Shown in pieces: positions 23,361 through 34,498 of a stretch of DNA of 64,000 bases (its first letter is position 1; the number at the start of each line of letters is the position of its first letter). The DNA comes from Trametopsis cervina. Its lineage: Eukaryota; Basidiomycota; Agaricomycetes; Polyporales; Irpicaceae. A program made the translations under genes and the position numbers. The notes beneath the pieces are model-generated. The model did not search any database and had not been told where the DNA came from. It was given only the letters and a program-made list of their open reading frames with translations. The DNA is taken from positions 512,251 to 576,250 of the forward strand of contig MU278362.1 of NCBI GenBank assembly GCA_022385755.1, in the 5' to 3' direction.

Positions 23361-25683
23361 ATGCAGCACGATAAGGACACGAGTCCTATCAAACACACCA
23401 CGCCTCGTTCTTTGCACTCGAAACGCTCTTTCGGCTCCCGCACACACGGACTTAACTCCTCTGGTATGCTTGACTCGCCGGCATACGATGCATCTGAGGA
23501 AGACAACGATCCTCTGACGGACAGCGGGGCCTCGGCGGTCAGTGTCTCAGACTTACCTCCCTCTGGGCGGCGACAAGGCGGTATCGGAGGGCCGAGGAGC
23601 AAAGGCAGTTTGAATGTGGGAGGAGGAGGAGGGGCGGCACTGGCGGCACGGCACGCACTTGCGAGGGAGATTGTGAGCAGTGATGAGGCAATGGATTCCC
23701 CTACATACGATGGCGATGTGGAGAGCAGTACAACTGCTGGCCCGGACCCTGTCTCATCGACCCATTACTCAAATGCGAGACACGGACATACTCATACACA
23801 TGGGCATCATCAACCATCGGCATCAACTGTGTCTATCGCATCGACGCTTGAGCCACCCTCCCCTCACGTCACTCTCGTCCATTCGACAACTCCGGTGCAC
23901 AATCACGTATCCAACGCGAATGGGAATGGGAAGGGTGCTTCTGGCAACAGCGGTGCGAGTGGGTTGACGGGTGTGCGAACGAGTCATAGTAGGAGCCCTC
24001 CGAGTCTGTTGAGACCCACGCCTAGCCTCCCAAGCCGTCCGATTGAGCCTTCCCCTGCTACACAGCTGCCTAGGAGTAGCGTGCCTTTGGCTTTTGATCC
24101 CGCAAAGTTGACACCTGAGGACATTCAGGCCTGGTTCAAGGAGGTGCGTGCATTTTAGGGCTGGTTCGGGTTGTTCGGGGCTCTAATGAGGGCACAGGTG
24201 ATTGAAGGGCCGGGATGCAAGGTGAACGACAAGTGGTACAAGATCAACCCTCCTCCGAAAGACAGACCCGTGAGGATCTATGCGGATGGTGAGTTTGGAC
24301 CGCGCTTGTAATTTCCATATTCGGAATTTCCTTGTTCGTGTCATGTGTTCCTCCTTTTATCACAGTAGGAGTCCCTGGGGGTGCGTTGCGGCGTTGGATC
24401 TGCTCGGATCAGTGCATCTGCCGTGACGTGCAGTGGGTGGATGTGGTCCTCTGTGGGTGGCCATGCGCTGGCGTCTACGTCGATGCCCCTGGCGTTGTGG
24501 CGCAGGCCTCCGTCATCATCTTCCTCCCCTCTTCGCTGGAGGGAACACGCTTGCTGATTCTTGCTTCAAGGCGTATACGATCTTTTTCACTTCGGGTATG
24601 TGGCCTGTTTTTGCCTTCTTTCCTCCTCATCGTCGTTAACTCCCTCCCGTAGACATGCTCTCCAACTCCGTCAAGCCAAACTTGCCTTCCCCGCCGTGCC
24701 CACCTCCCCTCTCTCCATCTCCGACCCAGCACTCTCATCATCCCCGGATGTTACGTCTACCGATGCCGCCGTCGAAAGCGAGCCCTCAGATAGCAACGCT
24801 GATAGGAACATCGATGAGTCAGATTGGGTCCCTGGTGTCTACATGCTAGCTGGCGTGAATTCGGACGAGCAATGTGAGGAGCATAAGAGCAGGACAGTGA
24901 TGACACATGCGGAACGGTGCGTTATTTCGTTGCACGAACGCTTCACGTGCGTTAATGGCTGGACGTAGGTGTGAGGCCGTCAGACACTGCCGATGGGTTG
25001 ACGAGGTTGTACCAGACGCGCCTTGGGTCATTGATGCTGCGTTCGTGGAGAGGGTACGTATGGACCTCTAGAGATGCTCGCTGGGTGGCTGATCATTTCA
25101 TAACGCTCCAGTACAATATTGATTATGTCGCCCACGATGCAGACCCATATGGAAGTGCGGGTCATGACGATGTCTATGCGTTTTGTAAGATAGAAGGTAG
25201 GTCTCGTGATAGCATGATCTTCAAGTCTAATGCAGAGCGCTGTTGCTCTTCTGCGTATAACTACCTTTCGGGACTGTGCTGATGACGTGTCCAGGCAAAT
25301 TCCTTCCGACACGTCGTACGCCTGGTATATCTACCTCTGACCTGCTTGCAAGGCTGGTCAGTGGATACAGACATCGGTATGTCCCCATGCTCATCATTGC
25401 CGTGTCTTCCTTCGCTGTCGCCGCCCTCGTCGCCACCTCTCAGTACTCCTTTGTTGCTCTCATATTTTTCATCTCACCACTACATATCTGTCTTTCCCTT
25501 GGCATGATCTGTTTGTTTTCCTGGACTGACCGAGATATACTGTTTAGCGTATTCGACAAGAAGCTGGCCAAGATGGGCCGTGGTGAACTGGTGGCCGAAG
25601 GCAGCGACTGGGACGAGAGTCGCGCCGGGAGCCGCGAAGAAAGTCGTGTGCAAAGTAGAGCGGAGAGCCCCGAGGCTAGGTAA
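23361..25683 (+). CDS. PCT1: Choline-phosphate cytidylyltransferase
   Basis: Makes CDP-choline from CTP and phosphocholine, the control step of the Kennedy pathway to phosphatidylcholine. Exons: about 23361-24143, 24198-24288, 24571-24595, 24653 to about 24916, then three to four more. Motifs: RPVRIYADGVYDLFHFGH (HxGH nucleotide-binding signature), GVNSDEQCEEHKSRTVMTH, AERCEAVRHCRWVDEV, YVAHDADPYGSAGHDDVYAF and FLPTRRTPGISTSDL (RTxGISTS). A long disordered Ser/His/Pro-rich N-terminus of about 260 residues precedes the catalytic core. The C-terminus (KMGRGELVAEGSDWDESR) is charged. Two oddities: about 45 extra Ser/Asp-rich residues between AKLAFPAV and GVYMLAGV inside the catalytic domain, and a 282-nt intron splitting the HFGH region. 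The start is uncertain because the frame is open upstream. Confidence 0.9.
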
Positions 25684-26751
25684 TTCGTGCGATGACTGCG
25701 GATGGAAAGAAAAGAAACTGTGCTTAGTGTACTGTACTAATGAATACCAGGATTAGATGAGTGGTGCTTTGCGAGTGACGAGTGCGCTGTTGGCTTTGGC
25801 TTTGAGCTTGACGTGAACATGGTATGTCCCTCGTCGTAATCCTACGTTTCTTTCTATAGTAACCAGTGCGCAGCGCGGTGAATAACGTATCGATCTATGG
25901 TGTTCAAGCGTGATATCTGGATGGGTACACCGGCATTACCTCTTCATTCTCATCTGTCGTTTCGCTGCTTACATAGGGTGTCCTCACTCTGTTCAGGCAT
26001 GTCTCAATTGCAGACGTGTGGTTCATGACAAAGACATCGGGGAGGGCCAACGTCGCGGCGGACCGCGCGTGCCGTATTCCGGCGAACTTCATTGTCGGTC
26101 GAGTCGTGGAATCAACGGTGCGTGATCATGCATAACCCACGTGCGTCAGTCATAACATTTCCCACCCAGATTCTCTCCTCTTTGTCTGACAGATAGGCTG
26201 AGAGTGAAGCCGAGGCCTTCACCCTATACGCGAAACGTATGATAAGTGGCACGGAGTACTGACCGAGGCGCGAGTGTTCTGGCCCAACTGCGATCGAGGG
26301 CTGTGATCGGTGAGGCTTCTAGCTGTCACCACGGAGCCAGCGGTCTCTGGTCATGGTCCACCGCGATAGCGCACAAACTTTCTTTGTTGCTAGCAAAGCG
26401 TTCCCCGACACATGCAGCAAGGGCCGAGTGGCAAAGGCCGTCGTCGATGGTTCAAGTCATCACCTCATTTCTAGCGCGACATGAGAACGTTAGTAAGCGT
26501 TCGAGTTATAAATTTGCCTCTTGTCGTGCACAATGTTAACAACCTATTGTTAGAAGTGTTACGCGGACAACTGCTCCCCGAAATGAACTCGGTGATATGT
26601 GGCCTCGGGCCATCTTCTCGGGCGGTAATGGCTGGATCGGGCCAGCACAGGCTGTGTACTGTCCGTCGACATGCCGGCGGTCCTCCCGCGCGACAGAACA
26701 GCCCCTCTCTCGCTTACGGCTGTGTAGGACCCCAGAAATTCACTTGATGGT
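25684..26751. other. Intergenic between PCT and U1
   Basis: About 1.1 kb, same-strand spacer. Short frames only; nothing recognised. First exons of U1 may lie at its right end. Confidence 0.35.
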
Positions 26752-28340
26752 TGCCTATGTCGATGGTCCGGTCTTCGTCCGAGCCTCATTATGCATCGGA
26801 CCTTACCGCCTTAATGAAATCAAACTAAACGACAAAGCAACACAGGCCAATCTTTCCGGATGGCCACAGGCCTTTGTGCGACTAGGGTTTGCCGGCGTGA
26901 CATTCCCTCAAACGCGGTCACGTGTAGGTACTGTAGAAGGCTCAGTTCCGGAGCAGTTGGCCATCTCTGTTCACATATATACGGGGATGTGTAGCCTGGT
27001 CAGGGCCAATTATTGCTCATTCCAACTGTTTTCTTACTACTATTGCAGTGGGCGCGCTCCGATATGCTTCTTGTCAATGTCAATGGCCAGATTCTCGAGG
27101 TATGCGCTTTGAAGTATGGCGAGGCGTCCTCTTACCTGAATTTTTGGTAGCTTAATGAGTTCGCTATTGAAAGGACTTGGGGTCCCGAACCTGAGCAACT
27201 ACCAATCCACACGTTCGCGTCTTACGCGCAGCTCAAAGTTAACAGCTGGGTCACTCGCAAGCCCCTCGTTCTCGTTCCTCAACATGTCCGGACTTCGGTG
27301 CCTACCAGAGTCCCGGCTTCCGAAGTGTTCCCAGCCGAAGAAGTCAAGTTCTTGGGTCCTCCCTTAGACACGATCTATTTTGTAGTCAACCAGTGGGAAG
27401 GCGTGAACGTGCAGGCGACGATCGACTACCTGGAGGGTCGGATTACAGCAGAACAGAAGCCAATGGAGAACGTGCGAAGCAAGTTGTTCGTCAGGATGGG
27501 GCATAACATGATTGGGGTGGTCATGGCGACTAAAGAGGATGAGTCTGGTGAAGACAAAGTTGGCAATGCGGTGACGAGCACAGTTGGTTCGCTAACCTTG
27601 AAGATGGGTAAGGTGGCGATAGACACTGTGGATTGGGCAGCCGCTGTAGAAAAGGGCGGGGAGTATATTGATGCTGTGTGTGTCCAATTCTTTCTCTATA
27701 TTGAGGTAAGTACGGTTTACAAGGCCCTCCTATTCAATGTCCTGAATATACTTTGGCCATTATTCCTACAGTGGCCCGGATGTACTCCTCGAGAATACAA
27801 AGTCAAAGTGCCGCACCGTGGCTCCTGGAACGGTGCGAGGGTGCCCTATGAGGTGGTAATCAAAGAGTATGTTTCTCTCACTGTCGCCAAAGCGGTCTCG
27901 TACTACGTGAGAGTAAGTAGCAGAAGGTGTAGGCCCGTTGAAATTTGCTAACGCGCGAACGCACAGACCATCGTCCAAAAAGAACTACCAACTTACAATC
28001 CCGGATCGAAGGGACACTGGTGGCAGTTCTGTCCTAGCATGAAGGACATATACCTGCTGGGGATTGAGAACGTCAGTGTAAACGAGGATGGGTACGTGTG
28101 GCAACCGATCCTAGGTGTGCGTCACGGAGAGACCACAGTGTAAGCTTTGCTATGGCGCATGGCTGAAAAGTTGCGTTCTTGTATTTCCAAACTGAGCTAA
28201 CAGGCGACTATGTATTCATCATTTACCTACAAGTACTCTCGGAGGGTGGACAAAAGGTGTCGGAAATCGCACTGTCTCTAGCAGATGTGAACATAATCGA
28301 CGATCACCCTCTCGACACCGCTTCGTTGCGATACGTGTGA
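26752..28340 (+). CDS. Unrecognised protein, family U copy 1
   Basis: I do not recognise the family. The well-supported part runs from about 27055: WARSDMLLVNVNGQILE, then LNEFAIERTWGPEPEQLPIH, KPLVLVPQHVRTSVPTRVPA, DTIYFVVNQWEGVNVQATI, an ordered region with ENVRSKLFVRMGHNMIGVV, and WPGCTPREYKVKV. The last exons give DIYLLGIENVSVNEDGYVW, QPILGV, then DYVFIIYLQVLSEGGQKVSE and the stop at 28338-28340. It is beta-strand-like, rich in aromatic and hydrophobic residues, with no signal peptide or transmembrane segment. The 5' end is uncertain; 26752 is the first ATG of an open frame that may or may not be exon 1. U2 at 33.4 kb is a divergent paralog (HTF..., VVPQ, WPG and YLL..EHV/ENV...WQPIL correspond). 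Confidence 0.5.
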
Positions 28341-31036
28341 TCAAGCGCTCGGACGCTTTACTCGTGTCATTACAGGTGGCCCCTGAGTAATATATTCCTT
28401 CCGGCTTCTGGAAATAACAGCTATTGAGCATTTCAGAATAAGAGGGCATTACGAGGTATTCTGAGCTGGTCTAAATTGTACATCGAGCACTACTGTAGTG
28501 GAATGCCGTCAATGAAGAGCGTTCGTCACTGTGCAACGGGTCCACTGGCACGTGGGCCGCACCGGTGGGCCAGGCGCCGGGCCCTAGCTCTTACCACCAC
28601 AGCAACAAAAAGGATGTCCGCGCCCCTCAAAAAACGAAATACACTGTAAAGGCTTGAGCCTGCGAGCACAAAAGAACTCGTGATTCTCCATTCTTATACA
28701 ATCATGCTCTGTGAAAGAAACTGTCTCGTATACTCTCGACCGTGGATCGCAACCTCCAGCCATCTGACCCTCCTACCCCGTATAGGATAGAGAGCTCAGA
28801 TGGCAGGCTCGCAAACGTTTGGATGGTCGCCTATCCGTCGCAGTAGGTAGTCCACAAGCGATGTTCAAGTGTGCACCTCATACCACTAAGCGTTAAAATG
28901 TGTGCTGGAGAAGAACATAGGTGAGCGTGCTTTAGCTAAGAGAGCAGCAGGGACTCAACGGTTTCTTGCAGCGATGTAACAACAGGAATCGGGCACTCAA
29001 GTCTTAGATATGTGGGAGACGCGGGTCTGTGGTATGGTTCGACTGCAGGCGTGGCGCGATGAGTCGGGAGGAAAGCGAACATGTGAGAAGGGAATCGCGT
29101 TGAGCACCCTTCCTTGACTGAAGCTTGTTCGCGGACACTAATCCTCGTTATTCTTTCCACCTAGCTGCAGCGCCCTCTTGAACGTTTCCATAGCGCAATG
29201 CCATGCCGGTTAACTTCAGAGATGCAATCAATGACACAATACGACGGACCTTGCGCCACAGCACTCCTCCTTACATTGACGTTGCCTCGCTGCCCCGCTC
29301 ACCAAGTATAACAAGCCGTATTTGACCCGCAAGGCATGGAACTACAGACGCCTATCTCAAAACTGGAGTGTTTGGTCAGTATTAGAGTCCCACCATTTCT
29401 TGCAACGACGGCTTACCAATATATCTTGAATATCGTTCAAAGCCCTGAGGATGCCTACTATGCTATGGAAAGGAACGTGAAACAGCCGCAAGCACGTCCT
29501 CACCCGAGAACGTGCACAAAGCTGGGCCTGCAGTGACCGTGCTCAGTTCGTCAATGGGAGTATTCCAGTACACACGGACACAACAGAGTTGCCCTTCAGC
29601 ATGTACATGGAAGTGTTCGTCGACCTATAGCAGTACTTTAGATCCGATACAACGAAAGCAGTAAACGCACATTGTGCGGATCTCTGTCCGGAGGCTTCAG
29701 AGAGGCCCGACATTGCCTATCGTAAGTATGCACATGAGAATCAGTACTGACGAGGAGCAGGGGCTCCCGTTTAATCCTGCCTATGGCTGGCCGACCCGGT
29801 AGTCGAACTCAGCCAAGGGTCCAGATCTGTGGGTTGTATAGATCTAGAATATACTATGCATGGAGGACGAAAGGAACTGGTAACGCACAGAGTTCCCGTT
29901 TGATCCAACATTGATGAGAAACTTTATAGATATGCCTGCCTGCGGCCATGGCCCGTTATCCGCCTGCGGCCATGGCCTGTCATCTGCCTGCGGCCAAATC
30001 GTCAATACTTGCAAATATCGGAAGCAGAAATATACAATCCGTACTCCTCACAAAGGAGCTGAGTTAGCCCTTCGAGGGGAAAACTGCCGAGCTGCCCACA
30101 AAAGCAAGCTGGTATCGGGCCACACACAAGTATGAGTGCCCATCGGTGCGATGTACTTACTACCACCGCACCAGTGGTGATGCGACGAAATAAAGTATGT
30201 AATCCCTTGTGCATTTTGTCTTCTTCTTTGCGGCTGCATGATGGGCTTTAGCTTGCATACGTCCACACGATGTGCGAGATGATGGTCGTGGGCGGGGTCA
30301 TGTAGGAGTGCGTTCGTCGGCGCAGAGTTTCATCTGCCGCGATGGACCTGACCCCAGATCCGATCATCGTACAACGGAACGCATCCTGGGGCCACATGCA
30401 TGGTTATCCTACACGCCAGTTGCCGTACATCGCATGAACAGAGGCAGCACGAGGGCAGGGCGATACAAGCTGGGGTTTATCCTGGTCGCCGGATGGGCCT
30501 TTCTCTGAGCAAAGGAGTCTTGTTCGTCGCTGTGTAATGGGGCTGGGATCACATGGACCGCACTAAACATGTCTTATGCGGCGGTCGTATGTCATCGGGT
30601 TTTATGGCGGGAAGGGGGGCGGCTGGGAGGTCAGGAAAATGTGACATGATCGGCATGTGGGGAGGTTCTGGAGATGTGCCACTCATCTGCTACTCGCATG
30701 CAGACAATTGCTGTGGCTCATAAGCAAATGTCTGGAGAGCTCCAGATATGAAGCAATGGAAAGAGTGGTTGTCTGAAGGACGCCAATTTATCCTTCTGCT
30801 TGCTGTGTTCGACTTGCTCAATTTCTGCTGTGCTGTCGAAATCTGATTTTCGTCGTGCATAGTTTTCTTGACGCGAGAGACCGCGAGTCGGCGACACCTC
30901 GATCCGTGGTGGTAAATTGCCTGCGTGCTGATCACCGACGAACTCTCAGGTCCTTCCGAATGGGTGTTGTCCATGCTCTGTGAATTGGGGAGGGTTGATG
31001 GCGCTCATTTTGGGGGACTATGCTCGGCGCTACAAG
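28341..31036. other. 2.7 kb region without a recognised gene
   Basis: Only short frames in all six phases (largest about 94 codons, minus, 30690-30974) without motifs. Contains a small direct repeat at 29938-29996. The right end is the Z2 promoter with TATAAAG at 31037-31043. Confidence 0.45.
29938..29996. repeat. Short 24-bp direct repeat
   Basis: Two full units and one partial unit beginning GCCTGCGGCCATGGCC, separated by near-identical spacers (CGTTATCC / TGTCATCT). No coding context. Confidence 0.8.
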
Positions 31037-31166
31037 TATAAAGTGGCCATCCTCCGCTCACTGCTCATTTTCCCCTTCGTAGCTCGCCCCTCAACCTTCC
31101 TGTCCCCAGCTTTTCCCCCGCAGACTTGTCGTCTCCCTACGCCAACTTCTCAAGCCTGCCTCTGCG

Positions 31167-32915
31167 ATGCGAAGAATCAATAATGCGCCTTTCCACCGAC
31201 ATAACCACCAGAAACAAGAAGAATTTCAACTAGAAGCACCGAGTCCTTTCTCAGCGTGAGTTCTTCTGCCGTTATTTTATTCAGTCTCTTCGGACCTCAG
31301 TCTTTCTCAACAAGTAATACGAGCTCAAGTACCTACGACGAAAGCGAGAGTCACGACAGCGACATTATTAACTATATCAACGGACTACTCGGTGTCCAAC
31401 AAGACAACGTGTCAAGTTTTAGTGCTGTAGGAGAGAGCCAAAGGTTTCTTCAGTCGTCTTCCTTGAGATTAGCACCCCTGACATCCTTCCAGAAGTGGAT
31501 TCAACAGTAAGGAAGAGTTAGTCGCATCTGAGGAGGATATGTGGCGGTATATAATATTCCTAAATGAATCAGAAGACAATGGCGCCGAGTGAGTTGTAGC
31601 TTGTTCGTCGCCACTATATATCTTCTAACGTGCCCTCCCTGCGCCGCAAAGTCGACCTGTTCAAGCCAGTGATGCGACCTATCCTGGCCTAACTCAGGGC
31701 CTCGAAGTGATCACGCACCCGGATGACCCTGGTCATTCACCTCAAGTCGACGACACGCCAGACCTTGCCAGGACTCAAAGCCTTCCAGAGAACGCACACT
31801 CTGCTAGCACTACACCTTTTCTCGACGCTGATGATGCGTCACGCTCAAGTGAAAGTCTGAACGTTACTGCGTTCTCCACTAATCACACTCGTCCTCTACC
31901 TTCCTTACTTGATGATCGTCGCGAGGATGCCCCCCAGAAGTACGAGCCTACAACAACGGCCCTTCAGAAGCACTTTAGTAGCACCATAGGCGATGTCCTT
32001 CCGTTATCCGCCCAAGGTGGATCTATCGACTCGAGCCGTGGGAAGAAACGCCAATATAGAGAACTCGAAGGAGTAGACCGGCAAACCTGCTCCATGCCCA
32101 AGGTTGCCAGGCGACGTGAACGTCTCCTAGCTCCAGCGAGAGAGGAACAACGCGATAGGTACGTACACAATGACGGATGCCTCTTCATCTATTCATATTG
32201 CGCATCGCAGACATTTCTCCTATCCATTTGGAATCATGAAAAAGTCCGAGCAATCCGCTCTGGGATCGTACGTATTAATACCTGCTGTCACCTCGGACTA
32301 CCCACCTAGCGTGCACTTTTTAGACCGTCAAAATATTTAACTCTGTCAGCATCTGCTGATGGCTGGCAACCGGGGGTAGCGTGGTCTTCCATGACACACG
32401 CTCTCGAACATACAGTCAATCCTTCTGCATCTGCGTACACGTACGGGGTCCCACGACGAACAATTAAAGATATTGTCCATGCGGACTCAGAAGGCCGAGT
32501 CCTCTACGTGGAATGCTTATTGAACCTTATTCCAGGCCAGCGCTGCGATGAACATATTGCGAAGGACACCTTCCGCAAACATTTCAGGAAACATAGTGCA
32601 GTACTTGGCCTCAAAGGCGTCAAGCTCAAAACAACCGTAGCCTGTCCAATCCCTGTCTTACTGGGAGGAAAGACCTGTCATGCTCACATGTCGAGGAGTT
32701 CACTTACAAACCACCTGATGTCAGAAAATCATTGGCCCGTCCGCGAGATCTACGAGTGCAGTAAATGCCTCAGCCAGTATTCACGACCTGATGCGATTCG
32801 CAAGCATTTCAAAGCACGGGAAGAGTGTGGCTCAAATGGGGCAACCTCTAGACGGATGTCCATGATGGTAACAGATATAGAGACGCTACTCAAAGGTGCG
32901 ATGCATAGCCATTGA
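31167..32915 (+). CDS. C2H2-type zinc-finger protein, copy Z2
   Basis: Paralog of Z1 with the same layout but opposite orientation. Exon 1 starts MRRINNAPFHRHNHQKQEEF; later exons read TSSSTYDESESHDSDIINYI, EELVASEEDMWRYIIFLNE, a Ser/Thr-rich acidic region, and a basic helix (GKKRQYRELEGVD, KVARRRERLL). The last exon carries finger-like elements: VECLLNLIPGQRCDEH...HFRKH, C...TCHAHMSRSSLTNHLMSENH and YECSKCLSQYSRPDAIRKHF, ending MHSH. Equivalent blocks in Z1 are CLLN, NTHWP/SENHWP, CDKC/CSKC and NGAT.RR. The junction before the last exon (about 32.2-32.35 kb) did not resolve in frame by eye, so a small exon or disruption there is possible. Likely nuclear; target unknown. Confidence 0.62.
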
Positions 32916-33446
32916 CATGCGCTGGCGCTGATAGATCTACGCATAGACCACGTCAAGACTGAATCCATATCAGAATAGTAACCCTCGATCGTGTCACGCG
33001 CTATGCGTATAGGTCACGGACGACAAAGTGGCTGTTCATGATGAAAGTATCTACCAAGAGCCGGGCTTAGGTTTTCATGTTAACTTAGATGGTTCACAAT
33101 TGGCCGATCATGAGGCCCTTCTTTCCATATATTGATCGCGTTTTGAGGTCCAAGTATCGAATTTAGGAAAGTCAGATCTGCTCCGCCCCCTGGCGATATC
33201 AAGGTGGTTGTGCGTTGTCCCAGCCGCTCCTTGTATCAGTGTACAACTCCAGGAGACATGCTACAGGATACTACTATGAAGCAGCCCAACGAACTCCATA
33301 CTATATCTGCCGTCTTGTTGCGTGAGTTCTCACTGTTCAGCTGTGGGCGCTATGCTGTGTTCGCTTGGACCCTCGGGTGCGGCGAAGAACAATCGTCGAA
33401 GGAAGGGCCTTCGCACTCTTGGTATTAAACCCAGACATGCAACAAG
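32916..33446. other. Intergenic between Z2 and U2
   Basis: About 0.5 kb. A frame at 33204-33428 might be an upstream exon of U2 but has no support. Otherwise nothing seen. Confidence 0.35.
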
Positions 33447-34409
33447 ATGGAATGGAGAATCTGGCTGATTAGCTTACACTCCTTTACTTTAGCTACACCT
33501 ATAATATATCGTCCCCGAGACGTTAATGGCTTCTACGTCAAGTCGAGAGGTGAAGGTGCGAATGTCCAATTTGAGTCAGGATCAATATTCACATACTCGT
33601 GTATAGCGCCTTTACCACACCTTTTTGGACTTTGAGGTCGAAGAAAGAGCCGAAACAAGAATTGTAGTTCCTCAGAAAGTCTACAACCCGCATCGTCCTG
33701 CGCTGGCCGCACCATGCACACCAGTAGATTTCAAGACCTACGGACAGCTAGGATTCAACCTTCAATCCGCGTATGACAAGCAGCAAGATGGCTTGGAAGA
33801 TGCCGCACAGATTTGCCATTTAACCGATGGCGACAAATCTGTTGCTATTCGGATTCAGGTATTCATTCTATTGTTCATGTATACTTCCCGGCTCAAGTGA
33901 GGTGTGTCAGTGGCCTGGTTATGGAAAACTCCAATCTAAGATGAAGCTAAAAAATCCTACAAAGCTATCCATCGCGAGCACTGTAGCCGAACGAGTGGAA
34001 GCACATATTCGGGCAAGTATGCAGAGTTCAGTAGTCGATAGCATTGATTTACTCGAGTTCATTTAGAAAATGAAGACAACAGAACCCACAGAAGAATGCA
34101 GAGATTGGGATATAAATAATTTTGACCTATGCGACATGTACTTGCTGAGACTAGAGCATGTTTCGACGGGATCATGGCAGCCGATTCTGTCTGTGGGATG
34201 AAATGAACGTACATCATAGCTTACACGGAGATAACAATGTATCTTTGGGTTTCAGGGCTTCATATCTTCTTGAGATAAGCGCGCTAGAATCTTCACACAG
34301 CGGATGGTACGTAGGGCGGTTGCACGTAAACGATAGGTTTTGGAAGGACGATCGCCGGCGACCTGGGCAGCGTAGTGTTTCATTTCTACTACGTAATATG
34401 CTCACATAA
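33447..34409 (+). CDS. Unrecognised protein, family U copy 2
   Basis: Divergent, shorter relative of U1; family not recognised. Best-supported exon reads RLYHTFLDFEVEERAETRIV, then VPQKVYNPHRPALAAPCTP and YGQLGFNLQSAYDKQQDGLE. Later exons give QWPGYGKLQSKMKLKNP, RDWDINNFDLCDMYLLRLEH and VSTGSWQPILSVG, which line up with WPGCTPREYKVKV and DIYLLGIENV...WQPILGV of U1. The last exon may be the one with ASYLLEISALESSHSGWYVG. Boundaries are approximate at both ends, and I could not make a fully continuous model, so it may be partly degraded. Confidence 0.4.
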
Positions 34410-34498
34410 GCAATATTACCACGACATCACCGTAACTAAGCGCGTAACACACTTCGTACGATTCCAAACTGCATCTATCAGGGTGATAGCGAAGTGTT

